A stretch of DNA of 64,000 bases from Linanthus parryae (GCA_023055425.1 JALGPY010000002.1:48445321-48509320); one strand, 5' to 3'. Positions 34,301-45,157 are shown, numbered from the stretch's first letter. Notes: a model not told the origin generated them from the sequence alone. Made by a program: numbers and translations.

Positions 34301-34518
34301 GACAATAAAAATAGCAAGTATTCAAGGATATCCAAACTTTAATAAATTATAAAATAAACCCAAAATAGAATACTAGATAATCGTAAGTGCCACATAATAC
34401 CCATATACCTTAGAAACTAAAATAAGTCGAGAATATGTTTAAAATATAAATTTCTTAAAATTCTCATTTATTTTTCAAAATTACTAAATAATCCCCAACT
34501 AAAATACGGGGTATTACA
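31310..34518 (-). mobile_element. 3.2-kb solo LTR (gypsy, TGTAATACCCCG type) in LINE ORF1
   Basis: The insert is flanked by CGTTG at 31305-31309 and 34519-34523. On the minus strand it starts TGTAATACCCCGTATTTTAG, typical of long Ty3/gypsy LTRs of the Tekay/Del kind, and ends GGGCTGTTTTA, or TTTTACA if the shared CA is counted. No gag, pol, primer site or second LTR is present, so it is read as a solo LTR left by LTR-LTR recombination. Only short frames occur; I see no gene inside. Confidence 0.8.
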
Positions 34519-34554
34519 CGTTGCTTCGTCCATTGTCGCCGCAGTTTCTTCCAT
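34519..34554 (-). pseudogene. First codons of LINE ORF1, cut off by the solo LTR
   Basis: The minus strand reads ATG at 34554 giving MEETAATMDEAT, ending in the CAACG target duplication. In the unbroken element this continues as VMAFDTLRL at 31304. A second ATG lies at 34533. Upstream (34622-34555) is a short 5' UTR. Confidence 0.8.
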
Positions 34555-34641
34555 GGGACTAGGGTTTCGTTTCGTCTCTGATTCTTCCGGAGAGACTCAG
34601 AACAATTTTTTTGATCCCAACTTACCAATCCCACTAATCTT

Positions 34642-35573
34642 AATCCGTCGACTTTACCGCCAGAAAGACGACTATTTCTAGTGGGATATACCCCGAGCTG
34701 GTTTCGGGCCTCATTCCTTATCTTAATAGAAGTTACATATATTAGGAGTCTGATGCAACATGAAGTGTACGGTTTGAGCCTTGAAAACAGCATATTCACA
34801 TGTAATGTTTATCTGTATTCCTTTTACTCAAGTATTATGCTTTGGTGGGAGCTAACGTTTACTTAATAATAATACTAGTCTTCATCGTTTGTGTCTTTTT
34901 TCTCAATCGAGTTTGCACCATCTTTATAAGCTGCTTGGTGTTTTTGTTGCTACGGCGCTTGATGCATACCTTCTAGTATCAAGTTCTACGCTGTCTTGAA
35001 GTTATCTTCCTTAAAATAAACAGATATTAAAGCATGTTGAGGAAATCATCCTTGTTTTTGTTAGTTTGTATCTCTGATTGACCATTTCTACACCCACTAT
35101 CGTCCAGGTATTCAATTTCAGCACTAGAAGAGTAATTCATGAAGTTCGCCTCTTCTGACTTTGGCGGCACCGTGATTATATGGAAGAGAGCCAAGGCAGC
35201 ATTGAGATACCATCGACATTCAGATGTAAAACTTTGAGAAACCATAGAAAGAGGTTAGGGACTTGAAGAACCTTTTGTGAATGAATATTTTACTATTACA
35301 AGATTTTTTTTTTGATGTGTCATAGAAAGTGTTTTAGTACATTGTCAGGTCGTATAGAAAGCTTAATAACTAGTAGGACTCGAATGCAACTATGTTATTG
35401 CTTTTGCAGTTTATTTATCACTGAGATGTGAAGTAACTATGTTCGTATTCACTATTCACAATGGTTCGATTTAAGAACCACACGGGAAGAGTATGTAGGG
35501 AACATTGTTTCGTCATGAATTTTGTGGAATGAAAAGATAGAAACATTGATGTTGGATCATGGTTGTCAATGGA
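34642..35573. other. Spacer between LINE and solo LTR, with one unrecognised frame
   Basis: Host or older repeat sequence resumes after the LINE duplication at 34642. A minus-strand frame at 35245-35027 (72 codons, starting MVSQSFTSECRWYLNAAL and running into an acidic SSSAEIEYLDDSG stretch) has protein-like composition and might be an old exon, but I do not recognise it. The rest is AT-rich. Confidence 0.3.
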
Positions 35574-36310
35574 TGATAATGCCAAAATAGGGGTTTTCTT
35601 TTAGCCTGATTTGACGTGCCTTTGTGTCGGAAAGTCGTGTTTTAGCCAGAATTCACCCTCAGAAAGTCTCGAAAATAGGAACGAGACGTTTATTTGCTCT
35701 ACCAAAGTTCTGCGTATTTCGTACTTTTATTGGATATGATCGCTGGTTTGTTCATGTTGTCTTTAGATGAATAGGTTCGGGTAGTGCATTGGGATGCGTG
35801 CCGAGACAGAACATGCTCGGGGCAGGATTTGACCGAGACTGGTAAAAGGGAGAGTGGAACAGAAAATGGAAAGACTAGAGGAAAAACGGGATGTGAAAAA
35901 CCGACCGAGGAACCTGAAAACGCCAAAACCGAGAATCACCGGGATGCCCTCGGTTGACAATATCTTGACTTGACTTGGAATTTTGAAGTGAAACCCGGGG
36001 CAAAAGACCGAAGACGTCAAGGGCTTTCTGAAAACAGGTTATAATGCTGAAACGGATTCTGGCCGGAAAACCGACTCCCGTCAAGTGTGGGCCCCAGACA
36101 GGCCACGCCCAAGTAAGGAGTCTCGGTTCCCGGTGTTCCGAAGTCGAGGTTGGATTTTGGCGCCCAAATTCAGTCAGCAGTTTTCCTATGGCCAGAGTCA
36201 GGATTGGGCAGAATTCGGAGCGGTTTTGACCCAGGGGTATTTTGGTAATTTTGACAAGTTTCGAGTCAAAACGCATGCCGAGGCAGAGAAGAGGAGGGAG
36301 GCTTGCTGGC

Positions 36311-36530
36311 TGCGTATTTTACGCATGGGGCTGCGTATTATACGCAGACAGCAAGATGGAGGGGGGTTTTTGGCAGTTTTTAGCCCCTGTATGCGTATTT
36401 TACGCAGACCCCTGCATATTATACGCATCCAGGGAGGAAAATACGCAGCCAGGGAGGAAAATACGCAGAAATCAGCTTGTGACAGGTCCCTGTCTGCGTA
36501 TTATATGCAGAGCCCTTCGTATTTTACGCA
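36311..36530. repeat. TGCGTATTTTACGCA / TGCGTATTATACGCA repeats
   Basis: 15-bp near-palindromes occur at 36311-36325, 36332-36346, 36392-36406, 36414-36428, 36494-36508 and 36516-36530, with partial AAATACGCAG copies between. They correspond to the 14-bp TGCGTATATACGCA palindromes of the related element at 216-5272, with a changed core. Confidence 0.75.
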
Positions 36531-36607
36531 GACAACATAAATGTTGAGGCGGTTTCGGTCAGTGGCAGTTTCGTAAATAAAGGCAAGTCCCAGAAACGTC
36601 TTCAGCA

Positions 36608-36617
36608 CTATATAAAG
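36608..36617 (+). promoter_or_regulatory. TATA box of the solo LTR
   Basis: CTATATAAAG sits inside the phrase TTCAGCACTATATAAAGACT, which is also found in the related LTR (minus strand, 1174-1181). It is the likely LTR promoter. Confidence 0.55.
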
Positions 36618-37565
36618 ACTTGTCCAGAGTCGTTTTAAAGACAACAACACATCCAAGGAGAAGTCTGAGCATCCCGGGAGAGCACGAAAGCGCAATTTCA
36701 GATTCGAAGACCTAGTTTGATCTTATTCTCTCTCTCATTCAAAAACTGTGTTATTTCGTTATGAGTTCTAGTAGCTAAACTTTTTACCTAGGTTCTCGGT
36801 GAACCTAGGGTTTCGTTTTCAGAGATTTGTTCTACGTTTTGACTATGAATTCATGATCGTACTATCTTAATTCAGCAGTTTTTATCAGTTATTCTGTCTT
36901 TGAATGTTATTGTCCATGCATGATCGGAGTAGCTAACAAGAATTGCTACAGACCCGACCGGTAGGTGAAAACGTCTGGTTAGGTTAGGAAGAAAAGACTG
37001 GATTTAGTACCTTACCCTGATGGACCGACTAGCGAAGGGGAGTTAGGACTAGCCTGAAATCGTTTGACCAACTGTTAGAGAATCTGACCCGGGCCATCAG
37101 GACAGGTTAGAAACCCTTGCAGATTTAGAACGAGACTGCAGACCTAGGAGCTTAACAGGAATCCGAAAGTCTGCAGGATCGTCATAGCGTGCAGGAAAAG
37201 AAAAGATACTGGACAACTGGTACGTGCCACGGATAAATAACTGCTGTGTGTTTTCATATCAAACTAGAACGAAAATCTGAAGAAACCCTAGGGGACCCTG
37301 GAATCTAGTATCTCAAACCCTAGTTTTACAACCTCAAGATTATTCAGAAAATTCTCACAAAAATAATTACGTTTCAGTTATTTACTTTCAGTACTTAGTT
37401 AGTAAACATAATCTCAAACTACTCCTCCATTTTACGCTCTGTTCGTTAAAACTGATTACTAGAAAAAACCTGCAAAGTCCCTGTGGGATCGATAATCCGA
37501 GTTGAAAATACTCTCTATATTACTTGATTCGTATACTTGCGAATAGCACGCTAAAAAGCGCATCA

Positions 37566-38225
37566 ATGGACTATAGCTTTCAAGTACGTCAATGTTACAA
37601 TCATAAGGTAGAAAATATTAGTACTACAAAACCACGCGCGTTCATATTATTATTGTTTAGGTTTCTGACTCTGTAAATACAATGTAAGGATATCAACTGA
37701 GAGGGTGGTGTGACCAATCCTTGGTGTTAAGAATTCTGGGTTACCTCAAAACCAATGGTAATGAAGCCAAAACATCTTATCAAGCAAGACCAAATAGACA
37801 GAGTTCCGATGTGGACTCTAACAACAATTCCCAACACTAAGGTCCCAGTAAAAAGTGAACGATATTCCTTGGAGGAGATCCATCAAAGTGTGAAAACTGG
37901 AGCAAAATTAGCTTCATCAGGAACTCTTTGCGCAACTCTGGCATAGTTGGTAGCACCCTCCTTTCCCCAACTGGGTTTGGCTTCAACTCTCACAAGTTTA
38001 GCAGTGTTGACAGTCTTTTGGATGCATGATTCTGAACGAGGTCGGGCTCATTAACAAATGGGGAAAATGTTGAGAGCTACAATTTTGTTTGCATACCGTG
38101 AAACCAAATTTCGTAAAATTGGTTCACTCAAATTAATGCTGCGTAATAACTTGCAAGTTAAACCATTTTCCGAAGGGTGAAGGATTGTAACAACCATTAC
38201 ATCCAAACATCTCTACCCGCAAGAA
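37566..38225. other. Unannotated spacer
   Basis: About 650 bp follows the ATGGA duplication. A 63-codon frame at 37755-37946 has no recognised domain. No other feature is seen. Confidence 0.3.
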
Positions 38226-38355
38226 TCACAACTGTCACCGCCACCGCTGCCCACCACCCTCACTCCGCCACCACAACATGAGAGGTTGTGTCACAACTGT
38301 CACCGCCACCGCTGCCCACCACCCTCACTCCGCCACCACAACATGAGAGGTGTCA
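38226..38355. repeat. Two-copy 65-bp tandem duplication, CCACC-rich
   Basis: The phrase TCACAACTGTCACCGCCACC starts at 38226 and again at 38291, followed both times by CCCTCACTCCGCCACCACAA and CATGAGAGG. The two copies are essentially identical, so the duplication is recent. Confidence 0.9.
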
Positions 38356-38698
38356 CCACCACCTCTCATGTTGCTCAACCACCACGAACTGCCACCACTC
38401 GACCATCACCTTCACATTTGGTCACTATAAAACATTTTACTGCCATTTAAAGAGAGCTTACAACGAAAACTTTGACAAGCAGTTTACCCAAAAAAAAAAA
38501 AAAAACTATGAATCTTCAAGACTAGAAAATACGAGGAAGACATTACTTATGGTCACATCACGCTTAACAAAAGTTGCAATTTTAGACACTCGTAACATCT
38601 GTATAGTTTCTACATCGATCAACAACACCTATAAACCTCTTTCAGCAATAAAAAACCACAGTTGAGAGTTGGTTGCCAAAATAAAGGGTTTTGAAAGA

Positions 38699-39256
38699 GA
38701 ATGCTTCTGAACGACAAGAAGGTCTATGTTGGGCTGTTTGTCCTTGGTGAGCAAAGGCACTGGGGGAATCCAAAGTTCAATAACGTCTATGTCAAGAACT
38801 TTTCGTATGCAATATTGACTGAGAAAGACACATGACGGGTATGGTAACCATCACCAGTGTTGTCGTGATGAGGAATCCAAATGGGGGTGTCGAAGTGTTT
38901 CGGGTTTGTCAATTTTCAGAACCCAGCTGCTGTGGGAGAATAGTATTCTCTTCCAAAACCCTTTATTTTGGCAACCTCATCTGGGTTTCGAAAGAGAGTA
39001 GTCTTCTCCCACAGAGCTGGTGCATCATCTGGGTTCTGAAAATTGACAAACCCGAAACACTTCGACACCCCCATTTGGATTCCTCATCACAACAGCACTG
39101 GTGATGGTTAACATACTCGTCACATGTCTTTCTCAGTCAATATTGCCTACGAAAAGTCGTTGACATAGACGTTATTGAACTTGGGATTCCCCCAATGCCT
39201 TTGCTCACCAAGGACAAACAGCCCAACATAGACCTTCTTGTCATTCAGAAGCATTC
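38699..39256. repeat. Large near-perfect inverted repeat of a PABP gene fragment
   Basis: The left arm (about 38699-38963) and right arm (about 38988-39256) are reverse complements over roughly 260 bp with a loop of about 25 bp and few mismatches; one indel of about 11 bases lies near the inner end. Each arm translates outward-in as fragments of poly(A)-binding protein between RRM2 and RRM3: NDKKVYVG, then NPKFNNVYVKNFS, then ITSVVVMRNPNGG and, in another frame, KCFGFVNF. Stops and shifts show both arms are pseudogene sequence. A transcript across the locus would fold into a long hairpin. Confidence 0.88.
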
Positions 39257-39500
39257 AACTCGTCAATAGCGTTTCGCGCAGCTTCTTCCTTCTCAAACTG
39301 CACGTATCCGTGACCTTTAGACCGACAACTGTTGTCCAGATCAACCTGCCAAAAGATATCAACTAAAAGAAATAAAAACCTAAACCAAGACCAACATATT
39401 CTTGAAGAAATCTCCAAGTAGTAAATCCAACAAACAATTGTACATACTGAGAATATTGCTTTGTCCAAACGTTGAGAGAAATTATTTACAGAAAGCACCA
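39241..39500 (-). pseudogene. Poly(A)-binding-protein-like exons (RRM2), attached to the right arm
   Basis: On the minus strand an exon-like piece (39500-39448) ends RLDKAIFS before a donor GTATGT. An intron-like stretch ends TTTTGGCAG at 39346, and the next exon from 39345 reads VDLDNSCRSKGHGYVQFEKE then EAARNAIDELNA, the RNP1 part of PABP RRM2. It runs directly into the inverted-repeat arm, which continues the PABP order (NDKKVYVG onward) with frame damage. The retained intron shows this came from genomic DNA rather than a processed mRNA. PABP normally binds poly(A) tails; this copy is broken. Confidence 0.7.
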
Positions 39501-40704
39501 TCTTTTCTCAAATCAGGACATTTAAGGAACATCTAAGAAACTTACAATGTCTAAGCATTTAACGAGTGAACAGAAATAAGATTTTGGGATTATCGTCCAT
39601 CATATGTGATGACTACTGAAGTGAAGAGAGATTCCAGTCACACATACAAGAGTGATCCGGGTACATCCATCATATATCAGTAACACATTGAACCAAATGT
39701 CTCCGAAACTAAGGATTGTCTGAAGAGAAATGCTGGCAAGAATACATAGAGGTAGGTTGCATTGCATTCGAGTTTCAAAATAACAATTCTTATAAATAGT
39801 ACCAAATGGAAAGATGACATGAACTTTCCATTTCATAGGATAGTCGATATATTAGGTCTTTGAAAAATAGTTATGTACCACATGGATGAAGATAATCCAT
39901 TTCGTAAACTACACTTAATACTCCAGTTCACATTTTCATTTCCTATTATTTTTCCATGTCAACCAAATCATTTCCTTCCACCCACAAAATAAGGGCTCTC
40001 TGTTGGGAGTCATAGGATTAATGTAGTAAAAAGATAAAGCTCACCTCAAACCCGGACCCACTATCTGCATCAGATAAGTCATTCAGAGGCTTGTCATAGC
40101 CTGAAGGGCGTTGCTCGAAATGAACATGTTAACACTTCAGGAGAATCTTTGAAAGGAACTCCAGGGGGTAAAAAATCTACTGCAGACAATTTGATGAAAA
40201 CAGTGCCATCACAATTTAGAAAATGATGCAAACAACCAGCTAGTTGAGAGCATTTTTATGCTCCTAGTAGTAATAAGGGGACTGAAAGAGAAAATATTGG
40301 AACTGAGGCTTGTCCCTCAAAACAGTAGATTAATTGCTTTCATATAAAGATGCCTTACAGAGAAAATGGGGGGTTGATTTCCATATTTGAAACGATGGCC
40401 AAAACATAGAAACAACTAAGAAGAGCGCATAAGTTAATGCTAAGTCTCTCGTGCACTCCTGCAGCACATTAGAACATTTGTTCTTTTAGGCCTCTTGGAC
40501 AAGAGGAGTTTTGTTTGCTGCTAGTCTCTTTGGTCTACTGCAGCATAGAGGATAGAAGATATAATAAGATGGGAAATGAAGATGTGGAAGGAAGGTAAGA
40601 CAAAGAAAGACAGCTCTCGTGTTATTAGCAAACTGGTGTCCCGCTTGGAGATGATTAAAAAGAAACAAAGTAGTATTTAAGCACAAGAAACTAAATAGTG
40701 ATGC

Positions 40705-41095
40705 AAAATGGTCGGCAGTAGATGGCGCGGCCTCGGTGGGTTGGATAGCAAGAGACCATCAAAGCGAACTTCTGGATGGTGATTAGAAGCAGACCAGAGC
40801 AACTTCAAAGTCTAATGATAGAATCATTAGCTTTGACGGGTCTGTGATATGGCTAAAGCAAGGAATTAACATGGTGTCATAATTAAAAAGATCAAAAGAT
40901 GATAATCAACTCTTGGTAAAAGAAGTGGAAGCTGCAAAGGTCTAAACACTAGGGACTCAGTGGTGCTGGCGGACATTCTGCAGCTGGGTCAAGGATAGAA
41001 TTCCGATAAAATGGATGCGAAAACGGGCAAATTCCATGGCACACTGGGTGGTAAACCAAGCAGCCCGTAGAAAAATTAAGTAGGAACTGGGTGGT
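40705..41095 (+). pseudogene. Fossil LINE RNase H
   Basis: Broken frames on the plus strand read LGSVGWIARDHQSELLDGD near 40730, LLVKEVEAAKV near 40914 and WVKDRIPIKWMRKRANSMAH near 40988, followed by WVVNQAARRK. This is the order of the C-terminal RNase H domain of plant LINEs. A short homologous piece recurs near 44775-44850. Confidence 0.65.
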
Positions 41096-41256
41096 CTAAC
41101 CAAGCTTGGAATTTCAGAATGTTCTCAGCAGAGATGTAATTGATCCAGCTGGTGCTTTTAGTAGGGTCTCTGGAGACCAGGACCATGCTTGTGTTGTGAG
41201 CCTCAATCTTTTTATTTTTGTTTCCTGCTTTTTCTTTTGTATTTTGACACAAATAT

Positions 41257-41286
41257 ACACACACACACACACACACATACACATAC
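41257..41286. repeat. (CA)n microsatellite
   Basis: A run of ACACAC repeats followed by ATACACATACAT lies in AT-rich sequence. Confidence 0.9.
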
Positions 41287-42290
41287 ATATTAATAACAAA
41301 ATAATAATAATTTAGTCATAAACCTAGTGAATTGAACAAGTATAGTAACTATTGACCCAAGCTTACTTCATGAATGAAGTATTATATAACCCACTGCAGT
41401 TTGCACAAATGAGATATGATATCATCATTGTCTTCCTTTATTATAATCAATATCATTACTATTTTGATATTTGCCTCTACCATTTGGTTTGGTGGTGGTG
41501 TTAGCTGTTAAGTTGAATAGCAAATAAGACTCACCGAATATGCACACAGAGTTTCGGCTGGGTCTTCATTTACGGGCCTGCATGATTCAATAAAACAAAT
41601 TTGTAAACTCCCATATCAAGTTAAAAAATATACTCGTCGGAAGAGTGATAGAAGAGATACCATTTTCCTCAATTGCCTTCTCTACAATTCCTTTCTGGAA
41701 GCCCATCTGTACAAAATGGCCAACCAACTTCTTGAAAGAAAAGCTTGTAGATGAGCTACTACAGAATTCCATTAAAATTAGCTGTCAGAACTCTGAAGTA
41801 GTAAGTGACATGTACTGTTATACGGAATAGGAAAATAACTGTTTGACACATTTTTGTGTCAGCCCACACTTAGGCTTTTGTTCTTTGAATTACTTTCCTT
41901 GGAAACAATGATAGAGAATTCAATAACATACCTAGAGAAGATACCAAAAATGCAGAAAAATGTATGTGAAGGATACCAATAGCGCTACACAAGTTGTGCA
42001 TAGTGATCTTTTAGATTCTGCTACAAGAATTGCAAGGATGCTAAAGAATATCACCTCAAACACCATGAAACATTTTACCACAGTGGCAACACAAGTTCAC
42101 ACGAAAAAGTTTTTAGGATGCAAAAACTACTTGAGAATTTGACAATCATCAAATTTAGGTGCTGATAAGATTCGAAAATGTGTCGATGTATTCAGGTTAC
42201 CAAATATAACAAAGAAACTAAGACATGTGAATGACATGACCAACGTTCATGCACAATGAAAGGTAATTAAGTGTTGTCTATAAAGCTTAC

Positions 42291-42341
42291 CTGCATCTTT
42301 GCAGCAGCTTGAGAGTAAAATGATATAGCAGGACCAACGAT
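42291..42341 (-). CDS. Candidate 51-bp exon, unidentified
   Basis: On the minus strand the block follows AGAAGTTAG and precedes GTAAGC. It is exactly 17 codons in one frame, IVGPAISFYSQAAAKMQ. It may belong with the exon-like blocks at 43060-42784 and 41781-40045 in one decayed gene, but I cannot connect the frames. Confidence 0.25.
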
Positions 42342-42783
42342 CTAACTTCTGTTCCCAAAAGTTCTACGTCAAAAAATCTGTGCATATTTTAACTTTTCAT
42401 GAAGAGCTGCAAAAAGAGTGAGAAACAACAATTAACCACACTAAGCAATCATGAACAAAACATAGCAGAAACTAATTCACCTTAAGAATTCAACAAAATA
42501 CTTGGCCCAAAGGCTCCAAGCCTCCAAATAATAGAACTCAAAATTACAGATTAAGAACTACATAAAAATCTAGAGCAAATGGAGATTCTCTAAATGAAAA
42601 ACTGATATAGGAATCAAGATAACAAACCTGAATTTCCTTCAATTAACCAGAATTATTGCATGGGACTAACAGATCAGAAAGTACTGTTGATCTTCCATAT
42701 CCAGACTCCACTTTTCCGTTCAGGATGTAGGAATCAAGATCTCGACTTCTCTTAGGAAAAAATTACAAATCAGGACTGCACAC

Positions 42784-43060
42784 CTGAAGAGATTGAAAAT
42801 GGCATAGGGGATCCGTATGCCGATGGTCAACCCCTCTCGTTGATTGACAGTCAAAGTGATTTTGGAGAAGTTGACTTGTGATGGTCGGATCGACGTTGAT
42901 GTTGGCGAGCAGAGACGAGAGCTCTGATGTTGCCGGCGAAGAGAGGGAGAGGGAGAGAGAGAGAGGGGGGGGGGGGGGGGGCGGAGAGTTGAGAGGCGGA
43001 GAAATAATGAAGGAAACCCTAATGGTAAGGAAATTTATATGCTCGGATCTGGTGTGATAA
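42784..43060 (-). CDS. Candidate first exon with CT-rich leader
   Basis: The minus strand has AAACCCTAA-like sequence (ATTAGGGTTTCC near 43024-43013), then a pyrimidine leader including a C-run of about 18 (42980-42963), then a protein-like stretch containing SELSSLLANINVDPTITSQL, and a donor CTTCAG|GTGTGC at 42784. Pyrimidine leaders are common in plant 5' UTRs, so this may be the start of a minus-strand gene. I do not recognise the product. The conceptual ATG at 43074 precedes the leader and is unlikely to be the true start; another ATG lies near the exon end. Confidence 0.3.
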
Positions 43061-43479
43061 TCACACCATTCCACTTTAGAAGTGGACCAATCATCACCTA
43101 TAAGTTATTAGTTATTGCATATATATGTGTGTGTTACTGCATAGCGGACTGCATATACGAATGATATCTTACTCATAGGCTCAAGTCTCCCATAGCTAGA
43201 GCACCTTATAGCTCTTCCTAATGGCACTTTAAAACTTAAACACAGTGAATCTGAGATTTTTCTTGGTTTTTAGGTGCATAGAGATTCTGCTCGTCTATTT
43301 TTTTTAAAGAACCTACCTGGAAGGTAGGGCGGTATAACTCCCGCGTCTATTAAAATTGGGCTCCCAACCCATAAAAAATGTGGGGGTGGGGGGCATAAAC
43401 CTGACCTGCAACATACACATATAAAGCCTGAGAACCTATACATAAAGAGCACAGAGCTAACAAACTTTAGTACGTGGAT

Positions 43480-43650
43480 CTGTCTTGATTAGGGACCGCA
43501 TCCAAGTCATGGGCTAAGCCAGCTGTTATGAAATCCGGTGGGTCAAACAAGAAGGAAGCCCACTGTTTTTCTGCAAGCCCTGTCTTAGGCAAATTGTGAG
43601 CCACCGAATTTGCTGTTCTCTTAACAGCACTCAATTCTTCACACTTAGCC
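43480..43650 (-). pseudogene. Fossil LINE RNase H C-terminus
   Basis: The minus strand reads VKRTANSVAHNLPKTGLA then DPPDFITAGLAHDLDAV. This matches the usual ending of plant LINE RNase H domains (R-x-x-N-x-V-A-H followed by a short tail). The phrase GCCAGCTGTTATGAAATC occurs twice at the edges (43531 and 43656 areas). Confidence 0.6.
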
Positions 43651-44113
43651 AGCTGTTATGAAATCTGCTCGTCTATTAGTCAAAAGAAGTTCGCTATGGA
43701 AATTGTGAAGGTCACTAGATACTTGGGTCGCAAACTGTGTATCGTACTGCAATCAACTTTGCATACATTTATAAGGATAGCGTTGACAATTTACTACCAT
43801 GACTGTACATTTGGCTTAGTTTGTTAGCATTTCTGACTCAATGGGACACATGTAAGGTCTCTTTATTCGATTATGGGGACTCAAGGCAGAAAATGGAGAT
43901 GCAAATACTAATTAGGACGAAAAATGAAGTAATCACTAGAACGCAATTTTGGGGGATTATTTATTAGTAAGGTAGAAACAACTGACACTCGTGCCCCTTT
44001 TTCCCTTCTAACTTATACTACATGATTCTATCTTCGGAATAAATTGATTACCTTATATATCAATTAAACACTCTCCACCATCCCAGACTAAATCACACAA
44101 AGATGACAGCTCG

Positions 44114-44266
44114 ATGGCAGCGAAGCACCAGGTCGTGGGGCTACTCAAATTGTATGTGATAGTGGTGAACATTTCCAGGAATGAGGTCAAGGGCAACGGG
44201 ATCAAGGTGCAGCTGGAGTCCGGATTCTTTTTGGCAGTGAGCAGATTGAGAAAGAGAGACATATAA
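44114..44266 (+). CDS. Small unidentified frame
   Basis: A 50-codon frame starts ATG at 44114 (MAAKHQVVGLLKLYVIVV) and ends TAA at 44264-44266. The composition is protein-like (EVKGNGIKVQLESGFFLAV) but I do not recognise it. It might be an exon fragment; antisense it also reads open for 69 codons. Confidence 0.2.
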   Translation: MAAKHQVVGLLKLYVIVVNISRNEVKGNGIKVQLESGFFLAVSRLRKRDI

Positions 44267-45040
44267 AAGAGATGTGCATGAAGGTTCTAGAAGATCACGA
44301 AGATGATTGGGAAGTTAGCGAGGAAAGTTGATTATGCCTAAGAACATAAGCACCGATGCTTTATCTACTATTGCCAATGATCTACTATCGCGAAGAATGA
44401 TGTGTTTACTGGTACTGTAGAGAAGCTACCACCTGGTCAAGTTTGGTGAATGTACTTGAGGCTTGACATTTAAGCACAGGAGTTCGTGAGCTGGAATATT
44501 GTGCAACATTCATCTGGTGTAATTTGACTACCATAGATGTTAGGTATCGTTACTGGGAGATTAAATCTATAGTGATTACTACTTTACTAGTGAATACCTA
44601 TGAATAAACTATTTATCTGTAATGATGAACAAAACTCGTTAAATAAGTAAAATAGGGGCATAAATGTCATTTCCAATACTCAATTTCAACCTTCAGCCTT
44701 GTTAGTGGATAGTTCTTCACAATCATAGTTTTAAAAAAGGAATGGCCGGTTCGACCAGAAAACCAGTGAACCGAACCCAGGCCAACTTCTAGATGGTGAC
44801 TGGAAGGAGTGCAGAGCACTTTCTCAATTCTAATGACAGAATGATAGAGATGCAAGATTTTGAAGTTTTCATGTCATAAATAGAATCTATTGGGCGGAGC
44901 CATGTGGGGGGGGGGTGCAAATTTTCCGAAAACAGTAGATATCCCCTAATTTGTAAAAAAATAAAAAATAAAAAAAAAATAAAAAAAAATAACCATGCAT
45001 CAGTATAAATATAAAAGCGCCCCCCTCCATACTAGAAGAG

Positions 45041-45110
45041 TGTCAAGCCAAGGTGGTAAAATGCCTGGCTTAACACCATAATGTCGCAGGTTCGATCCTC
45101 CCCATGCGCG
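45041..45110 (+). other. tRNA-like sequence, plus strand
   Basis: AAGCCAAGGTGG resembles an A box and GGTTCGATCC is a good B box, about 35 bases apart. The acceptor arms do not pair, so this is a degraded tRNA or a tRNA-derived repeat rather than a working gene. Confidence 0.35.
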
Positions 45111-45157
45111 CTTTCAATTTTTTTACAAATAAAATTTAAAAACAAAAAATTAAAATG

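Larger units (their letters stand above)
25917..34622 (-). mobile_element. LINE (non-LTR retrotransposon), interrupted and internally inverted
   Basis: The 19-bp duplication TACCAATCCCACTAATCTT lies at 25898-25916 and 34623-34641. On the minus strand the order is 5' UTR (34622 to about 34555), ORF1 (34554 onward, split by a solo LTR), ORF2 (29988 to 25956) and a poly(A) tail seen as poly(T) at 25917-25933. Subtracting the 3.2-kb insert leaves about 5.5 kb, a plausible full length. Because the 5' end is followed directly by the duplication, the element was probably full-length at insertion. ORF2 has frameshifts and an inverted segment, so it is dead. The long, perfect duplication implies moderate age. 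Confidence 0.93.
35574..37565 (+). mobile_element. Solo LTR of the same gypsy family as 216-2299
   Basis: The sequence runs TGATAATGCC to GCGCATCA and is flanked by ATGGA at 35569-35573 and 37566-37570. It matches the LTR at 216-2299 in reverse orientation over nearly its whole length, including TATATAAAG and the CTGTGGGATCGATAA terminal region. No internal sequence is attached, so the element was removed by LTR-LTR recombination. Confidence 0.95.
40045..41781 (-). pseudogene. DRM-like (domains-rearranged methyltransferase) UBA-domain exons
   Basis: Three minus-strand blocks with GT/AG-type borders read like the N-terminal part of a DRM-type de novo DNA methyltransferase. Block one (41781-41661) gives KKLVGHFVQMGF then VEKAIEENG, a UBA domain. 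Block two (41577-41535) gives PVNEDPAETLCAYS, the rest of that UBA. Block three (40113-40045) gives QRPSGYDKPLNDLSDADSG, resembling the acidic linker after the UBA. The junction of blocks one and two is out of frame by one base unless one G was lost, suggesting decay. No catalytic exons are found downstream. DRMs act in RNA-directed DNA methylation in the nucleus; the assignment rests on motif likeness only. Confidence 0.42.

Noticed and set aside
31310..34518. Complete gypsy element instead of a solo LTR
   Set aside because: No primer site, gag or pol motif, polypurine tract or internal LTR pair is visible in 3.2 kb.
41106..41315. Overlapping frames on both strands at the CA repeat
   Set aside because: They translate the (CA)n microsatellite and its flanks.
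42763..43074. Single 103-codon protein starting at 43074
   Set aside because: The first third translates a CT/C-run leader (poly-P and LSLSLS); only the later part is kept as a candidate exon.
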